Positions 17,889-25,706 of a DNA stretch of 64,000 nucleotides are shown piece after piece. Source of the stretch: Labrys wisconsinensis. GTDB lineage: Bacteria; Pseudomonadota; Alphaproteobacteria; Rhizobiales; Labraceae. Below the pieces are notes generated by a model, which saw only the letters and a program-made list of their open reading frames with translations, searched no databases and was not told the DNA's origin. The stretch lies in the NCBI RefSeq assembly GCF_030814995.1, contig NZ_JAUSVX010000001.1:1178001-1242000 (forward strand), given 5' to 3'. Made by a program: the position numbers and the translations under genes. How positions within the stretch are numbered: the first letter of the stretch is position 1; every line of letters begins with the position of its first letter.

Positions 17889-18890
17889 ATGACATCGAAG
17901 ACGGCGACGTTCGCGGCGCTGGCGCTCGGATCCATGCTGGCCGCCACCGGCGCTCTGGCGCAGCAATGCGCCAGCGGCCCGGTGACGGTCGGGTTCCTGC
18001 CCAAGCTCGACACCGACCCCTATTTCCAGGTGGCCAGGACCGGCGCCGAGGAGGCGGCGGCCGAGATCGGCGGCAAGGTGGTGCAGCAGGCGCCGTCCCA
18101 GGCCACGGCCGAGGCGCAGATCGAGTTCGTCAACAACCTCGTGGCCCAGAAGGTCGACGTCATCGCCATCGCCGGCAACGATGCCAATGCGGTCGCCCCG
18201 GCGTTGAAGCGCGCGGCCAAGCAGGGCGTGCGCGTGGTCGCCTATGACAGCGACGTCGCCGCCGATGCCCGCTCCCTGTTCCTCAACCAGGCCAAGGGCG
18301 ACAGCCTGGCCGAGATGATGCTGGAGAGCATGGGGCAGATGCTCAACTACGAGGGCGATTTCGCCATCCTGTCCTCGACCCCGACGGCGACCAACCAGAA
18401 CGCCTGGATCGACTTCATGAAGGCCAGGCTGAAGGAGCCGAAATACGCCAAGATGAAGCTGGTCCAGATCGCCTATGGCGAGGAGAGCGAGCAGGTCAAC
18501 CAGCAGCAGGCCCTGGCGCTGGTCGAAGCCTTCCCCAACCTCAAGGGCATCATCATTCCCGCCGGCATCGGCCTGCCCGCCGCCGCGCGCGCCATGGAGC
18601 AGGCCGGCTCCCTCGGCAAGGTCAAGCTCACCGGGCTCGCCCCGGCGACGCTGATCAAGAAGTACATTCAGAACGGCACGGTCCAGGACATCTGGTGGAA
18701 CGTCAAGGACCTGGGCTACCTCACCTACCACGCCGCCCAGCTCGTCGCGCAGTGCAAGCTCACCGGCAAGGAGGGCGAGAGCTTCAAGGCCGGGCGCCTC
18801 GGCGACTACACCGTCGGCGCCAAGGGCGAGGTCGTGCTCGGCCCGGCCCAGATCGTCACGCCCAAGAACGTCGACGAGTTCAAGTTCTGA
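17889..18890 (+). CDS. Periplasmic sugar-binding protein (RhaS/LsrB-like)
   Basis: This 333-residue protein has a signal peptide (MTSKTATFAALALGSMLAAT, cleavage near LAQQ) and a type-I periplasmic-binding fold. Typical features are VTVGFLPKLDTDPYFQVAR, VDVIAIAGNDANAVAPALKR and VVAYDSDV. It captures the ligand for the two upstream permease components. It is strongly similar along its length to the protein at 50162-51175, including the unusual C-terminus ending in FKF. The ligand is unknown; rhamnose, AI-2-like or other ketose ligands are typical of the family. A GGAGGAGACGG ribosome site precedes the ATG. Confidence 0.92.
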   Translation: MTSKTATFAALALGSMLAATGALAQQCASGPVTVGFLPKLDTDPYFQVARTGAEEAAAEIGGKVVQQAPSQATAEAQIEFVNNLVAQKVDVIAIAGNDANAVAPALKRAAKQGVRVVAYDSDVAADARSLFLNQAKGDSLAEMMLESMGQMLNYEGDFAILSSTPTATNQNAWIDFMKARLKEPKYAKMKLVQIAYGEESEQVNQQQALALVEAFPNLKGIIIPAGIGLPAAARAMEQAGSLGKVKLTGLAPATLIKKYIQNGTVQDIWWNVKDLGYLTYHAAQLVAQCKLTGKEGESFKAGRLGDYTVGAKGEVVLGPAQIVTPKNVDEFKF

Positions 18891-18911
18891 CGGGGGCCTG
18901 TCTCCCGCGGC

Positions 18912-18942
18912 ACGCCCGGCACGGCGCTTGCTTGCCGGGCGT
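18912..18942. terminator. Hairpin after the first sugar importer operon
   Basis: ACGCCCGGCA (18912-18921) and TGCCGGGCGT (18933-18942) form a perfect 10-bp stem with an 11-base loop, 21 bases after the binding-protein stop. There is no following T-run, so it may be a Rho-dependent or mRNA-stabilising element. Confidence 0.5.
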
Positions 18943-18975
18943 CTGTCGACCATGGGACCGCGCCTCGCCGAGCTT

Positions 18976-19578
18976 ATGCCGAAATTTTCATCGCAGGATC
19001 GCTCGACGCGCATCGCCATCGTCGACGAGAACCCGGTGCGCAGTGCCATCATCGAGACGGGGCTTCGGGAGGCCGGCTACGCCGACATCGTCCGGATCGG
19101 CGAGACCGCGGCGCTGCTCAAGCGCCTCGACGCGCTGGAGCCCGATGTCGTCCTGATCGACCTGGAGAGCCCGAGCCGCGACGTGCTGGAGAGCATGTTC
19201 ACGGTGAGCCGCACCGTCCGCCGCCCGGTGGCGATGTTCGTCGACCAGTCCGACACCGCCATGATCGAGGCGGCGGTCGATGCCGGCGTCTCCGCCTATA
19301 TCGTCGACGGCCTGCGCAAGGAGCGGGTCAAGGCCATCCTCGACATGGCGATCAGCCGCTTCAACGCCTTCGACCGGCTGCGGCGCGAGCTCGCCGAGGC
19401 CCGGACCCAGCTCGAGGAGCGCAAGGTCATCGACCGCGCCAAGGGCATCCTGATGAAGGCCCGCGCCATTCCGGAGGAGGAGGCCTATGCCCTGCTGCGC
19501 CGCGCAGCCATGAACGAGAACCGGCGCATCGCCGACGTCGCCCAGTCGATCATCACCGCTGCGGATCTCCTGCGATGA
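18976..19578 (+). CDS. nasT: ANTAR response-regulator antiterminator NasT
   Basis: With the ATG at 18976 the protein has 200 residues (MPKFSSQDRSTRIAIVDENP); an ATG at 18952 and a TTG at 18928 are alternatives. Residues about 10-130 form a receiver-like domain with Asp62 in VVLIDLE. Residues about 140-200 form an ANTAR RNA-binding domain (VIDRAKGILMKARAIPEEEA, AYALLRRAAM). NasT binds leader hairpins and prevents premature termination of nitrate-assimilation transcripts, and is held inactive by NasS without nitrate. The gene overlaps nasS by four bases. Its target is probably the attenuator at 20775-20899. Confidence 0.9.
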   Translation: MPKFSSQDRSTRIAIVDENPVRSAIIETGLREAGYADIVRIGETAALLKRLDALEPDVVLIDLESPSRDVLESMFTVSRTVRRPVAMFVDQSDTAMIEAAVDAGVSAYIVDGLRKERVKAILDMAISRFNAFDRLRRELAEARTQLEERKVIDRAKGILMKARAIPEEEAYALLRRAAMNENRRIADVAQSIITAADLLR

Positions 19579-20618
19579 GCACAAGCCTGCGCATCGGCTT
19601 CCTGCCGCTCGTCGACGCCGCGCTGCTGGTGGCGGCGCGGGAGGAAGGCTTCGCCGAGGCCGAGGGCCTGTCGGTCGACCTCGTCCGCGACGTCAGCTGG
19701 GCCAATCTGCGCGACCGTCTGGCCGTCGGCATGCTCGACGCGGCGCAGATGCTCGCCCCGGCGGCGATCGCCTCCACGCTCGGCCTCGGCCATCTCACCG
19801 TGCCCATGGCGGCGCCGGTCATGCTGAGCCGCAACGGCAACGCCATCACCCTGTCGACCCGGCTCTTCGCCGCCATGGCCGAGGCGGCCGAGGGCGACAT
19901 CGCCGACGTGGCGGTGTCGGCGCGGGCCTTCGCCGCGGTGACCGCCGCCCGGCTGGCGCGCGGCGAGGGGCCGCCGGTGCTGGCCACCGTCTTCCCCTTC
20001 TCCACCCATGCCCTGCTGGTCGAGGCCTGGCTGCGCCGGGCCGGGCTCAGGGCGGGCGAGGACATCCCGACGGTGGTGCTGCCGCCGCAGCTGATGGCGG
20101 CGAGCCTCGCCAACGGCCAGATCGACGGCTTCTGCGCCGGCGCGCCCTGGAACGTGCTGGCGGTCGAGGCCGGCCACGGCGCCGTGGCGGCGCTCGGCCT
20201 CGACCTGATCGCCGACGCCCCGGAAAAGCTCCTGGTCTTCCCGGCGGCGGAGATCGACCGGCGTGCCGACACCGCCCTCGCCCTGGCCCGCGCCGTGCTG
20301 GCGGCGGCGCGCTGGGCGCAGGCGCCCGACCATCGCGCCCGCCTCGCCGTGCACATGGCCGGCTCCGCCTATCTCGACATGCCCGCGGTGCGGATCGAGG
20401 CGATCCTCGCCGGGCGTATCGCGCTCGGCGCCGGCCGCCCGCCCCGCCTCGCCCCGGCCTATCTCAGGATCGATCCGGCGGCCCTGGCGCCGGGCGCCGA
20501 GGTGGCCGACCGCCTGATCGACGCCATGGTCGCAGCCGGCCAGATGCAGGATGGGCCGGCGGCGCGCGCCCTGGCCCGCGGCGTGTTCCGCGAAGACCTG
20601 CACCGCCTCGCCACCTGA
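19575..20618 (+). CDS. nasS: Nitrate/nitrite sensor NasS
   Basis: This 347-residue protein is of the NrtA/CmpA binding-protein family but has no signal peptide (MSTSLRIGFLPLVDAALLVA), which separates the cytoplasmic sensor NasS from transport proteins. Shared features with NrtA include VSWANLRDRLAVGMLDAAQML and IDGFCAGAPWNVLAVEAGHG. In Paracoccus and Bradyrhizobium, NasS sequesters NasT until nitrate or nitrite binds. Translational coupling to nasT (ATGA overlap) fits a stoichiometric complex. Confidence 0.9.
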   Translation: MSTSLRIGFLPLVDAALLVAAREEGFAEAEGLSVDLVRDVSWANLRDRLAVGMLDAAQMLAPAAIASTLGLGHLTVPMAAPVMLSRNGNAITLSTRLFAAMAEAAEGDIADVAVSARAFAAVTAARLARGEGPPVLATVFPFSTHALLVEAWLRRAGLRAGEDIPTVVLPPQLMAASLANGQIDGFCAGAPWNVLAVEAGHGAVAALGLDLIADAPEKLLVFPAAEIDRRADTALALARAVLAAARWAQAPDHRARLAVHMAGSAYLDMPAVRIEAILAGRIALGAGRPPRLAPAYLRIDPAALAPGAEVADRLIDAMVAAGQMQDGPAARALARGVFREDLHRLAT

Positions 20619-20647
20619 GCCGACGCCGGCCCGATCCTTGGGCGGCG

Positions 20648-20664
20648 TGCCGAAAATTTGTGCA
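20648..20664. promoter_or_regulatory. Candidate NtrC binding site upstream of the nitrate operon
   Basis: TGCCGAAAATTTGTGCA has the TGC-N11-GCA form of NtrC sites and matches the classical glnA site TGCACTAAAATGGTGCA at 12 of 17 positions. It is centred about 123 bases upstream of the predicted sigma-54 start point, a usual enhancer distance. Confidence 0.5.
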
Positions 20665-20752
20665 GCGCAGCACGCCGACCGCCGGATGCCTCCACCGATA
20701 CGGTTGCGGTCAAGTCGTTGATCCTGTTCCGGAGTCCGGGATCGGCGAGGTC

Positions 20753-20768
20753 TGGCACGCCGCTTGCT
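20753..20768 (+). promoter_or_regulatory. Sigma-54 promoter of the nitrate assimilation operon
   Basis: TGGCACG-CCGC-TTGCT is an exact match to the RpoN consensus TGGCACG-N4-TTGCW, with the invariant GG and GC spaced by ten bases. Transcription would start near 20779, about 170 bases before the nrtA-like start codon. This indicates nitrogen-limitation control through NtrC. Confidence 0.8.
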
Positions 20769-20774
20769 CACCTT

Positions 20775-20816
20775 GGAGCGACTACAGCCGGGCGATGCTG
20801 CCCGGCACGCCGCTCC
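20775..20816 (+). ncRNA. 5' leader hairpin, candidate NasT recognition element
   Basis: GCCGGGC (20787-20793) and GCCCGGC (20800-20806) form a perfect 7-bp stem with the six-base loop GATGCT. An outer helix GGAGCG (20775-20780)/CGCTCC (20811-20816) encloses it. ANTAR proteins recognise stems with six-base loops having A at position 1 and G at position 4; this loop has G at 4 but not A at 1. The expected second hairpin was not identified with confidence. Confidence 0.4.
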
Positions 20817-20836
20817 AACGCCGGACGGCATCAGGC

Positions 20837-20899
20837 AAAGCCGCTGCGCGATTTCGACCGTCCACGGGGACGTCGGGGTCGTTCGGCGGCTTTTTCTTT
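20837..20899 (+). terminator. Intrinsic terminator (attenuator) in the nitrate operon leader
   Basis: A nested stem is formed by AAAGCCGC (20837-20844) with GCGGCTTT (20886-20893), and by CGACCGTCC (20855-20863) with GGAC (20868-20871) and GGTCG (20877-20881). It is followed by TTTTTCTTT. An alternative pairing GGACGG (20823-20828) with CCGTCC (20858-20863) would destroy it. It lies between the sigma-54 promoter and the nrtA-like gene, so NasT antitermination is the likely control. Confidence 0.7.
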
Positions 20900-20947
20900 G
20901 GCTCATGCTGTCCGCGACGGGGGGACGGCGCAACCGACGGATCGTCC

Positions 20948-22267
20948 ATGACCGGATTTGTCAAAGCTGCCGACAGGCGTGCCGGCGAGCCCAGCCGCCG
21001 CGCGGTGATCAAGGGGGCCGCCGGCGCCGCCGCCCTCCTCGCCGCCGCCCGGATCGCTCTGCCTGCCGGCGCCCATGCCGAGGGCGCCGGTCCCGAGGTC
21101 GCCGGCGTCAAGCTCGGCTACATCGCCCTGACCGACGCCTCGCCCCTGATCATCGCCAAGGAGAAGGGCCTCTTCGCCAGGCACGGCCTGCCCGATGTCG
21201 AGGTGCTGAAGCAGGCGTCCTGGGGTGCCCTGCGCGACAACATGGTGCTGGGCGGCGCCAGCAACGGCATCGACGGCGCCCATATCCTGACGCCGCTGCC
21301 CTACCTTATGACCTCAGGCAAGGTGACGCAGAACAACGTGCCGGTGCCGATGGTGATCCTGGCGCGGCTCAACCTCGACTGCCAGGGCATCTCCGTCTCC
21401 AACGCGTACAAGGACCTCGGCGTCGGCCTCGACGCCTCCAAGCTCAAGGCGGCCTTCGAGGCCAGGAAGGCGGCGGGCAAGGAGGTCAAGGTCGCCATGA
21501 CCTTCCCGGGCGGGACCCACGACATGTGGATCCGCTACTGGCTGGCCGCCGCCGGCATCGACCCGGACAAGGACGTCTCCACCATCGTCGTGCCGCCGGC
21601 CCAGATGGTGGCGAACATGAAGGTCGGCACCATGGACGCCTTCTGCGTCGGCGAGCCCTGGAACGAGCAGCTCGTCCATCAGGGCATCGGCTTCACCGCA
21701 GCCACGACAGGCGAATTGTGGAAGAGGCACCCGGAGAAGTCGCTCGGCCTGCGCGCCGACTGGGTGGAGAAGAACCCGCGGGCGGCGCAGGCCCTGCTGA
21801 TGGCGGTGCTGGAAGCCCAGCAATGGTGCGACAAGGCAGAAAACAAGGACGAGATGGCGGCGATCGTCGGCCGCCGCCAATGGTTCAACGTGCCGGTCGC
21901 CGACATTATCGGCCGCATCAAGGGCGACATCAATTACGGCAATGGCCGCGTCGCCACCGGCACCGACCTCTACATGAAGTTCTGGGCCGGCGGCGCCGCC
22001 TTCCCCTATGCCAGCCATGACGCCTGGTTCCTCACCGAGAACATCCGCTGGGGCAAGCTCGCCGCCGACACCGACGTCAAGGCGCTGATCGCCAAGGTGA
22101 ACCGTGCCGATCTCTGGCGCGAGGCGGCCAAGGCCCTGGGCGTCGCCGCCGCCGACATCCCGGCCGGCGACAGCCGCGGCCCCGAGACCTTCTTCGACGG
22201 CAAGGTGTTCGACCCCGCCGACCCCGCCGCCTACCTCAAGAGCCAGACGATCAAGCGCCTGGCGTGA
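20948..22267 (+). CDS. nrtA: Nitrate ABC transporter substrate-binding protein (NrtA/CmpA family)
   Basis: The ATG at 20948 gives 439 residues with a twin-arginine signal (SRRAVIKGAAGAAALLAAAR). The mature part follows NrtA: VKLGYIALTDASPLIIAKEK, SWGALRDNMVLGG, and VPPAQMVANMKVGTMDAFCV followed by GEPWNEQ. It binds nitrate in the periplasm for the importer encoded next. The gene follows a sigma-54 promoter and attenuator, and overlaps the region of the permease start. Bicarbonate (CmpA) is excluded mainly by the nitrate-reductase context. Confidence 0.9.
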   Translation: MTGFVKAADRRAGEPSRRAVIKGAAGAAALLAAARIALPAGAHAEGAGPEVAGVKLGYIALTDASPLIIAKEKGLFARHGLPDVEVLKQASWGALRDNMVLGGASNGIDGAHILTPLPYLMTSGKVTQNNVPVPMVILARLNLDCQGISVSNAYKDLGVGLDASKLKAAFEARKAAGKEVKVAMTFPGGTHDMWIRYWLAAAGIDPDKDVSTIVVPPAQMVANMKVGTMDAFCVGEPWNEQLVHQGIGFTAATTGELWKRHPEKSLGLRADWVEKNPRAAQALLMAVLEAQQWCDKAENKDEMAAIVGRRQWFNVPVADIIGRIKGDINYGNGRVATGTDLYMKFWAGGAAFPYASHDAWFLTENIRWGKLAADTDVKALIAKVNRADLWREAAKALGVAAADIPAGDSRGPETFFDGKVFDPADPAAYLKSQTIKRLA

Positions 22268-22296
22268 CCGGTCCCAGCCTCTCGATGGAGCGCGCC

Positions 22297-23199
22297 ATGC
22301 CTCTCGCCGCCGTCAAGTCGACCCCGGCCGTCCCGACCCCTGCCGCCGGCGTCGCCGAGCCGCGCGTCATCCCGCTGCCGCCTCCGAAAAAGCCCCCGGT
22401 CGGCCTCTGGGGCCGGCGCCTGCGCGCCCTGGCGGCGGCCGTCGTGCCGCCGGCCATCACGCTGATCCTGCTGCTCTTGATCTGGCAGGTCGCCTTCGAC
22501 CAGCCCGGCTCCTCGCTGCCGAGCCCGCTGCGGGTCTGGGCCGACGCCCAGGACCTGATCCTGCAGCCCTTCTACGTCGCGGGATCGCAGGACATGGGCC
22601 TGGGCTGGCGGGTGCTGGTCTCGCTGCAGCGCGTCGCCCACGGCTTCGGTCTTGCCGCGGTCGCCGGCGTCCTGGTCGGCGCCATCATCGGCCAGTCGGT
22701 CTGGGCGATGCGCGGCCTCGACCCGATCTTCCAGGTGTTGCGCACGGTGCCGCCGCTCGCCTGGCTGCCGATCTCGCTGGCTGCCTTCCGCGACAGCCAG
22801 CCTTCGGCGATCTTCGTCATCTTCATCACCGCGATCTGGCCGGTGATCATCAACACCGCCGTCGGCGTGCGCAACATCCCGCAGGACTACCGCAACGTCG
22901 CCAAGGTCCTGCGCCTCAACCCCGTCGAGTTCTTCTGGCGGATCATGCTGCCCTCGGCGGCGCCCTACATCTTCACCGGCCTTCGCATCGGCATCGGCCT
23001 GTCCTGGCTCGCCATCGTCGCCGCCGAGATGCTGACCGGCGGCGTCGGCATCGGCTTCTTCATCTGGGACGCGTGGAACTCCTCGCGCCTGTCCGACATC
23101 ATCGTCGCGCTCGTCTATATCGGCATCGTCGGCTTCGCCCTCGACCGCCTGGTCGGCGCGATCGGTGCCCTCGTCACCCGCGGCAGCGCCGCAAGCTGA
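22297..23199 (+). CDS. nrtB: Nitrate ABC transporter permease (NrtB)
   Basis: The ATG at 22297 is preceded by GGAG at the right distance and gives 300 residues; a GTG at 22264 overlapping nrtA and an ATG at 22285 are alternatives. About six hydrophobic helices follow a proline-rich N-terminus. The EAA-type loop appears in YRNVAKVLRLNPVEFFWRIM, and the pattern IFQVLRTVPPLAWLPISLAA is typical of NrtB. It forms a homodimeric inner-membrane channel for nitrate with the adjacent ATPase. Confidence 0.9.
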   Translation: MPLAAVKSTPAVPTPAAGVAEPRVIPLPPPKKPPVGLWGRRLRALAAAVVPPAITLILLLLIWQVAFDQPGSSLPSPLRVWADAQDLILQPFYVAGSQDMGLGWRVLVSLQRVAHGFGLAAVAGVLVGAIIGQSVWAMRGLDPIFQVLRTVPPLAWLPISLAAFRDSQPSAIFVIFITAIWPVIINTAVGVRNIPQDYRNVAKVLRLNPVEFFWRIMLPSAAPYIFTGLRIGIGLSWLAIVAAEMLTGGVGIGFFIWDAWNSSRLSDIIVALVYIGIVGFALDRLVGAIGALVTRGSAAS

Positions 23200-23210
23200 G
23201 GACGACGCCG

Positions 23211-24005
23211 ATGCACGCCTATCTCAAGGTCGACCACGTCGACAAGGCCTTCACCCGCGGCACCGCGACGACGCAGGTCCTCCGGGACGTCACCCTCACC
23301 ATCGAGCGCGGCGAGTTCGTGTCGATCATCGGCCATTCCGGCTGCGGCAAGTCGACCCTGCTCAACCTGATCGCCGGGCTGACGCCGGTGAGCGCCGGGG
23401 CGATCCTCCTAGAGAACAAGGAGGTCAACGCGCCGGGCCCGGACCGCGCCGTGGTGTTCCAGAACCACAGCCTGCTGCCCTGGCTGTCGGTCTACGACAA
23501 TGTCCGCCTGGCGGTGGACAAGGTCTTCGGCGCCGGCAAGACCCGGGCGGAGCGGCGCGACTGGGTGATGCACAATCTCGACCTCGTGCAGATGGTCCAC
23601 GCCAAGGACAAGCGCCCCTCCGAGATCTCCGGCGGCATGAAGCAGCGGGTCGGCCTCGCCAGGGCACTGTCGATGGAGCCGAAGATCCTGCTGCTCGACG
23701 AGCCGTTCGGGGCGCTCGATGCGCTGACGCGAGCCCATCTCCAGGACCAGGTGATGGAGATCCACGCGCGCCTGGGCGCCACGACCATCATGATCACCCA
23801 CGACGTCGATGAGGCCGCGCTGCTCTCCGACCGCATCGTGATGATGACCAACGGCCCCTCGGCCACGATCGGCGACATCCTCGGCGTGCCGCTGCCGCGC
23901 CCGCGCCGCCGCCTCGAGCTCGCGGCCAACCCGACCTATCTGCGCACCCGCGAGGCCGTCCTGAAATTCCTCTACGAGCGCCACCGCTTCGTCGAGGCGG
24001 CCTGA
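23211..24005 (+). CDS. nrtD: Nitrate ABC transporter ATP-binding protein (NrtD/NrtC core)
   Basis: This 264-residue ATPase starts MHAYLKVDHVDKAF. Motifs are Walker A GHSGCGKST, Q-loop FQNHSLLPWLSVYDN, signature ISGGMKQRVGLARAL, Walker B ILLLDEPFGALDALTR and His in THDVDEA. It lacks the NrtA-like C-terminal regulatory domain of cyanobacterial NrtC, so it resembles NrtD. It powers the NrtB permease. Confidence 0.9.
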   Translation: MHAYLKVDHVDKAFTRGTATTQVLRDVTLTIERGEFVSIIGHSGCGKSTLLNLIAGLTPVSAGAILLENKEVNAPGPDRAVVFQNHSLLPWLSVYDNVRLAVDKVFGAGKTRAERRDWVMHNLDLVQMVHAKDKRPSEISGGMKQRVGLARALSMEPKILLLDEPFGALDALTRAHLQDQVMEIHARLGATTIMITHDVDEAALLSDRIVMMTNGPSATIGDILGVPLPRPRRRLELAANPTYLRTREAVLKFLYERHRFVEAA

Positions 24006-24036
24006 CCATCCCATCCCGACACCCCGGAGCCGGACC

Positions 24037-24459
24037 ATGACGCCGCAGCAGATCGAGCTCGTCCAATCGTCCTTCGCCCGCGTCGCGCCGATCGCCGACA
24101 CCGCTGCCGGCCTGTTCTACGGCCGTCTGTTCGAGATCGCGCCGGAGGTGAAGCCGCTCTTCCCCCGCGACATGGAGGGGCAGGGCCGCAAGCTGATGGC
24201 GGCGCTCGCCACCGTGGTCGCCGGCCTCGGCCGGCTGGAAGCGCTCCTGCCGGCGATCAAGGCCATGGCGGCGCGGCATGTCGGCTACGGCGTCACCGCC
24301 GCGCACTACGCCCCGGTCGGCACGGCGCTGATCTGGACCCTGGAGCAGGGCCTCGGCGAGGGCTTCACTCCCGAGGTCCGCGAGGCCTGGCTCTCGGCCT
24401 ATGGCGCCCTCGCCGGGGTGATGATCGCCGAGGCCTATGGCGAGGAGGCCGCGGCCTGA
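24037..24459 (+). CDS. Single-domain bacterial globin
   Basis: This 140-residue globin (MTPQQIELVQSSFARVAPIA) has the haem-globin pattern FYGRLFEIAPEVKPLFPRDM. The proximal His is likely in AARHVGYGV. It has no flavoreductase domain, so it is shorter than flavohaemoglobin. Its position between the nitrate importer and the nitrite reductase genes suggests protection against nitric oxide made as a side product of nitrite reduction, as proposed for globins in nitrate-assimilation operons of rhizobia. The role is inferred from context. Confidence 0.88.
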   Translation: MTPQQIELVQSSFARVAPIADTAAGLFYGRLFEIAPEVKPLFPRDMEGQGRKLMAALATVVAGLGRLEALLPAIKAMAARHVGYGVTAAHYAPVGTALIWTLEQGLGEGFTPEVREAWLSAYGALAGVMIAEAYGEEAAA

Positions 24460-24479
24460 CCGGCCGCGACGGGGCAGCC

Positions 24480-25706
24480 ATGACGGAAAACCTTCTCATC
24501 GTCGGCAACGGCATGGCCAGCGTCCGCCTCTGCGAAGAGCTGGCCGCCCGTGCGCCGGGCCGCTTCGCCGTCACGGTCGTCGGCGCCGAGCCGCTGCCCG
24601 GCTACAACCGGGTGCTGCTCTCGGCGCTGCTCGCCGGCGAGGTCGGCGAGGCCGACATCGCCTTGTGCGATACGGCCTGGTACGCGGCGCAGGGCATCCG
24701 CCTGATCACCGGCCGGCGGGTCGAGGCGCTCGACCTGCCCGGCCGTGCCGCGACCCTCTCCGATGGTGGCGGCATCGGCTTCGACCGCCTGGTGCTCGCC
24801 ACCGGCTCCACGCCGATCCGCCTGGCGGTGCCGGGCATGGACCTGCCGGGCGTCATGACCTTCCGCGACCTCGCCGACCTGCCGGCCCTCGGCGCCGCCG
24901 CCCGCTCCGGCGGCCGCGTCGCGGTGATCGGCGGCGGGCTGCTCGGTATCGAGGCCGCCCATGCCCTGGCCAAGGGCGGGGCCGACGTCACCCTCGTCCA
25001 CGTCACGGACCGTCTGATGGATCGCCAGCTCGATGTCAGCGCCGCCGCCTTCCTGAGGCGCGCCGTCGAGCGCAAGGGCATCCGGCTGCGCCTGTCGGCG
25101 CAGACCGCGGCGGTCGACGGCGCCGGCCGGGCCGAGGCGCTGGTGCTGGCCGACGGCGAGCGCCTGCCGACCGACCTCGTGGTGGTCGCGGTGGGCGTCC
25201 GGCCCAACGTCGCCCTCGCCGCGGCCGCCGGCCTGCCGGTCGGGCGCGGCATCCTGGTCGACGACGGCCTGACCACGAGCCTGCCCTTCGTCCACGCCGT
25301 CGGCGAGTGCGCCGAGCACCGCGGCATGGTCTACGGCCTGGTCGAGCCCGCCTATGACCAGGTGGGCGTGCTGGCCCGGCGGCTGGCCGGCGAGGCCGAG
25401 GCCCTCTATGGCGGCACGGCGCTCTCCACCAACCTCAAGGTTTCCGGTGTGCCGGTGTTCTCCGCCGGCGACGTCCAGGGCGAGGCCGGCACCGACGCGA
25501 TCCTGCTGGAGGATCGGGGCCTCGGCCTGTTCAGGAAGCTGGTGCTGCGCGGCGACCGCCTGGTCGGCGCTGTGCTGGTCGGCGAGGCCGACGATGCGCT
25601 CTGGTACCGCGACCTCATCCGTCGCGGCGACGACGTCGCCGCCATCCGCGACGACCTCATCTTCGGCCGCGCCTTCTGCGACGGCGCCATCCGGGAGGCC
25701 GCATGA
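24480..25706 (+). CDS. NirB-like FAD/NAD(P)H oxidoreductase
   Basis: This 408-residue flavoprotein corresponds to the N-terminal part of NirB without the sirohaem part. It has the FAD-binding start MTENLLIVGNGMASVRLCEE, the NirB-like GYNRVLLSALLAGE, a second dinucleotide fold VAVIGGGLLGIEAAHALAKG and FVHAVGECAEHRGMVYG. It probably passes electrons from NAD(P)H within the nitrite-reducing pathway. It overlaps the NirA gene by four bases (ATGA). Because a second reductase follows NirA, its precise partner is uncertain. Confidence 0.85.
   Translation: MTENLLIVGNGMASVRLCEELAARAPGRFAVTVVGAEPLPGYNRVLLSALLAGEVGEADIALCDTAWYAAQGIRLITGRRVEALDLPGRAATLSDGGGIGFDRLVLATGSTPIRLAVPGMDLPGVMTFRDLADLPALGAAARSGGRVAVIGGGLLGIEAAHALAKGGADVTLVHVTDRLMDRQLDVSAAAFLRRAVERKGIRLRLSAQTAAVDGAGRAEALVLADGERLPTDLVVVAVGVRPNVALAAAAGLPVGRGILVDDGLTTSLPFVHAVGECAEHRGMVYGLVEPAYDQVGVLARRLAGEAEALYGGTALSTNLKVSGVPVFSAGDVQGEAGTDAILLEDRGLGLFRKLVLRGDRLVGAVLVGEADDALWYRDLIRRGDDVAAIRDDLIFGRAFCDGAIREAA

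Noticed and set aside
20659-20674. GTGC-AGCGCA-GCAC hairpin with an A1/G4 six-base loop resembling an ANTAR target
   Set aside because: It matches the loop rule, but lies upstream of the exact sigma-54 promoter (20753-20768), so it would not be in the main transcript; it partly overlaps the NtrC-like site.
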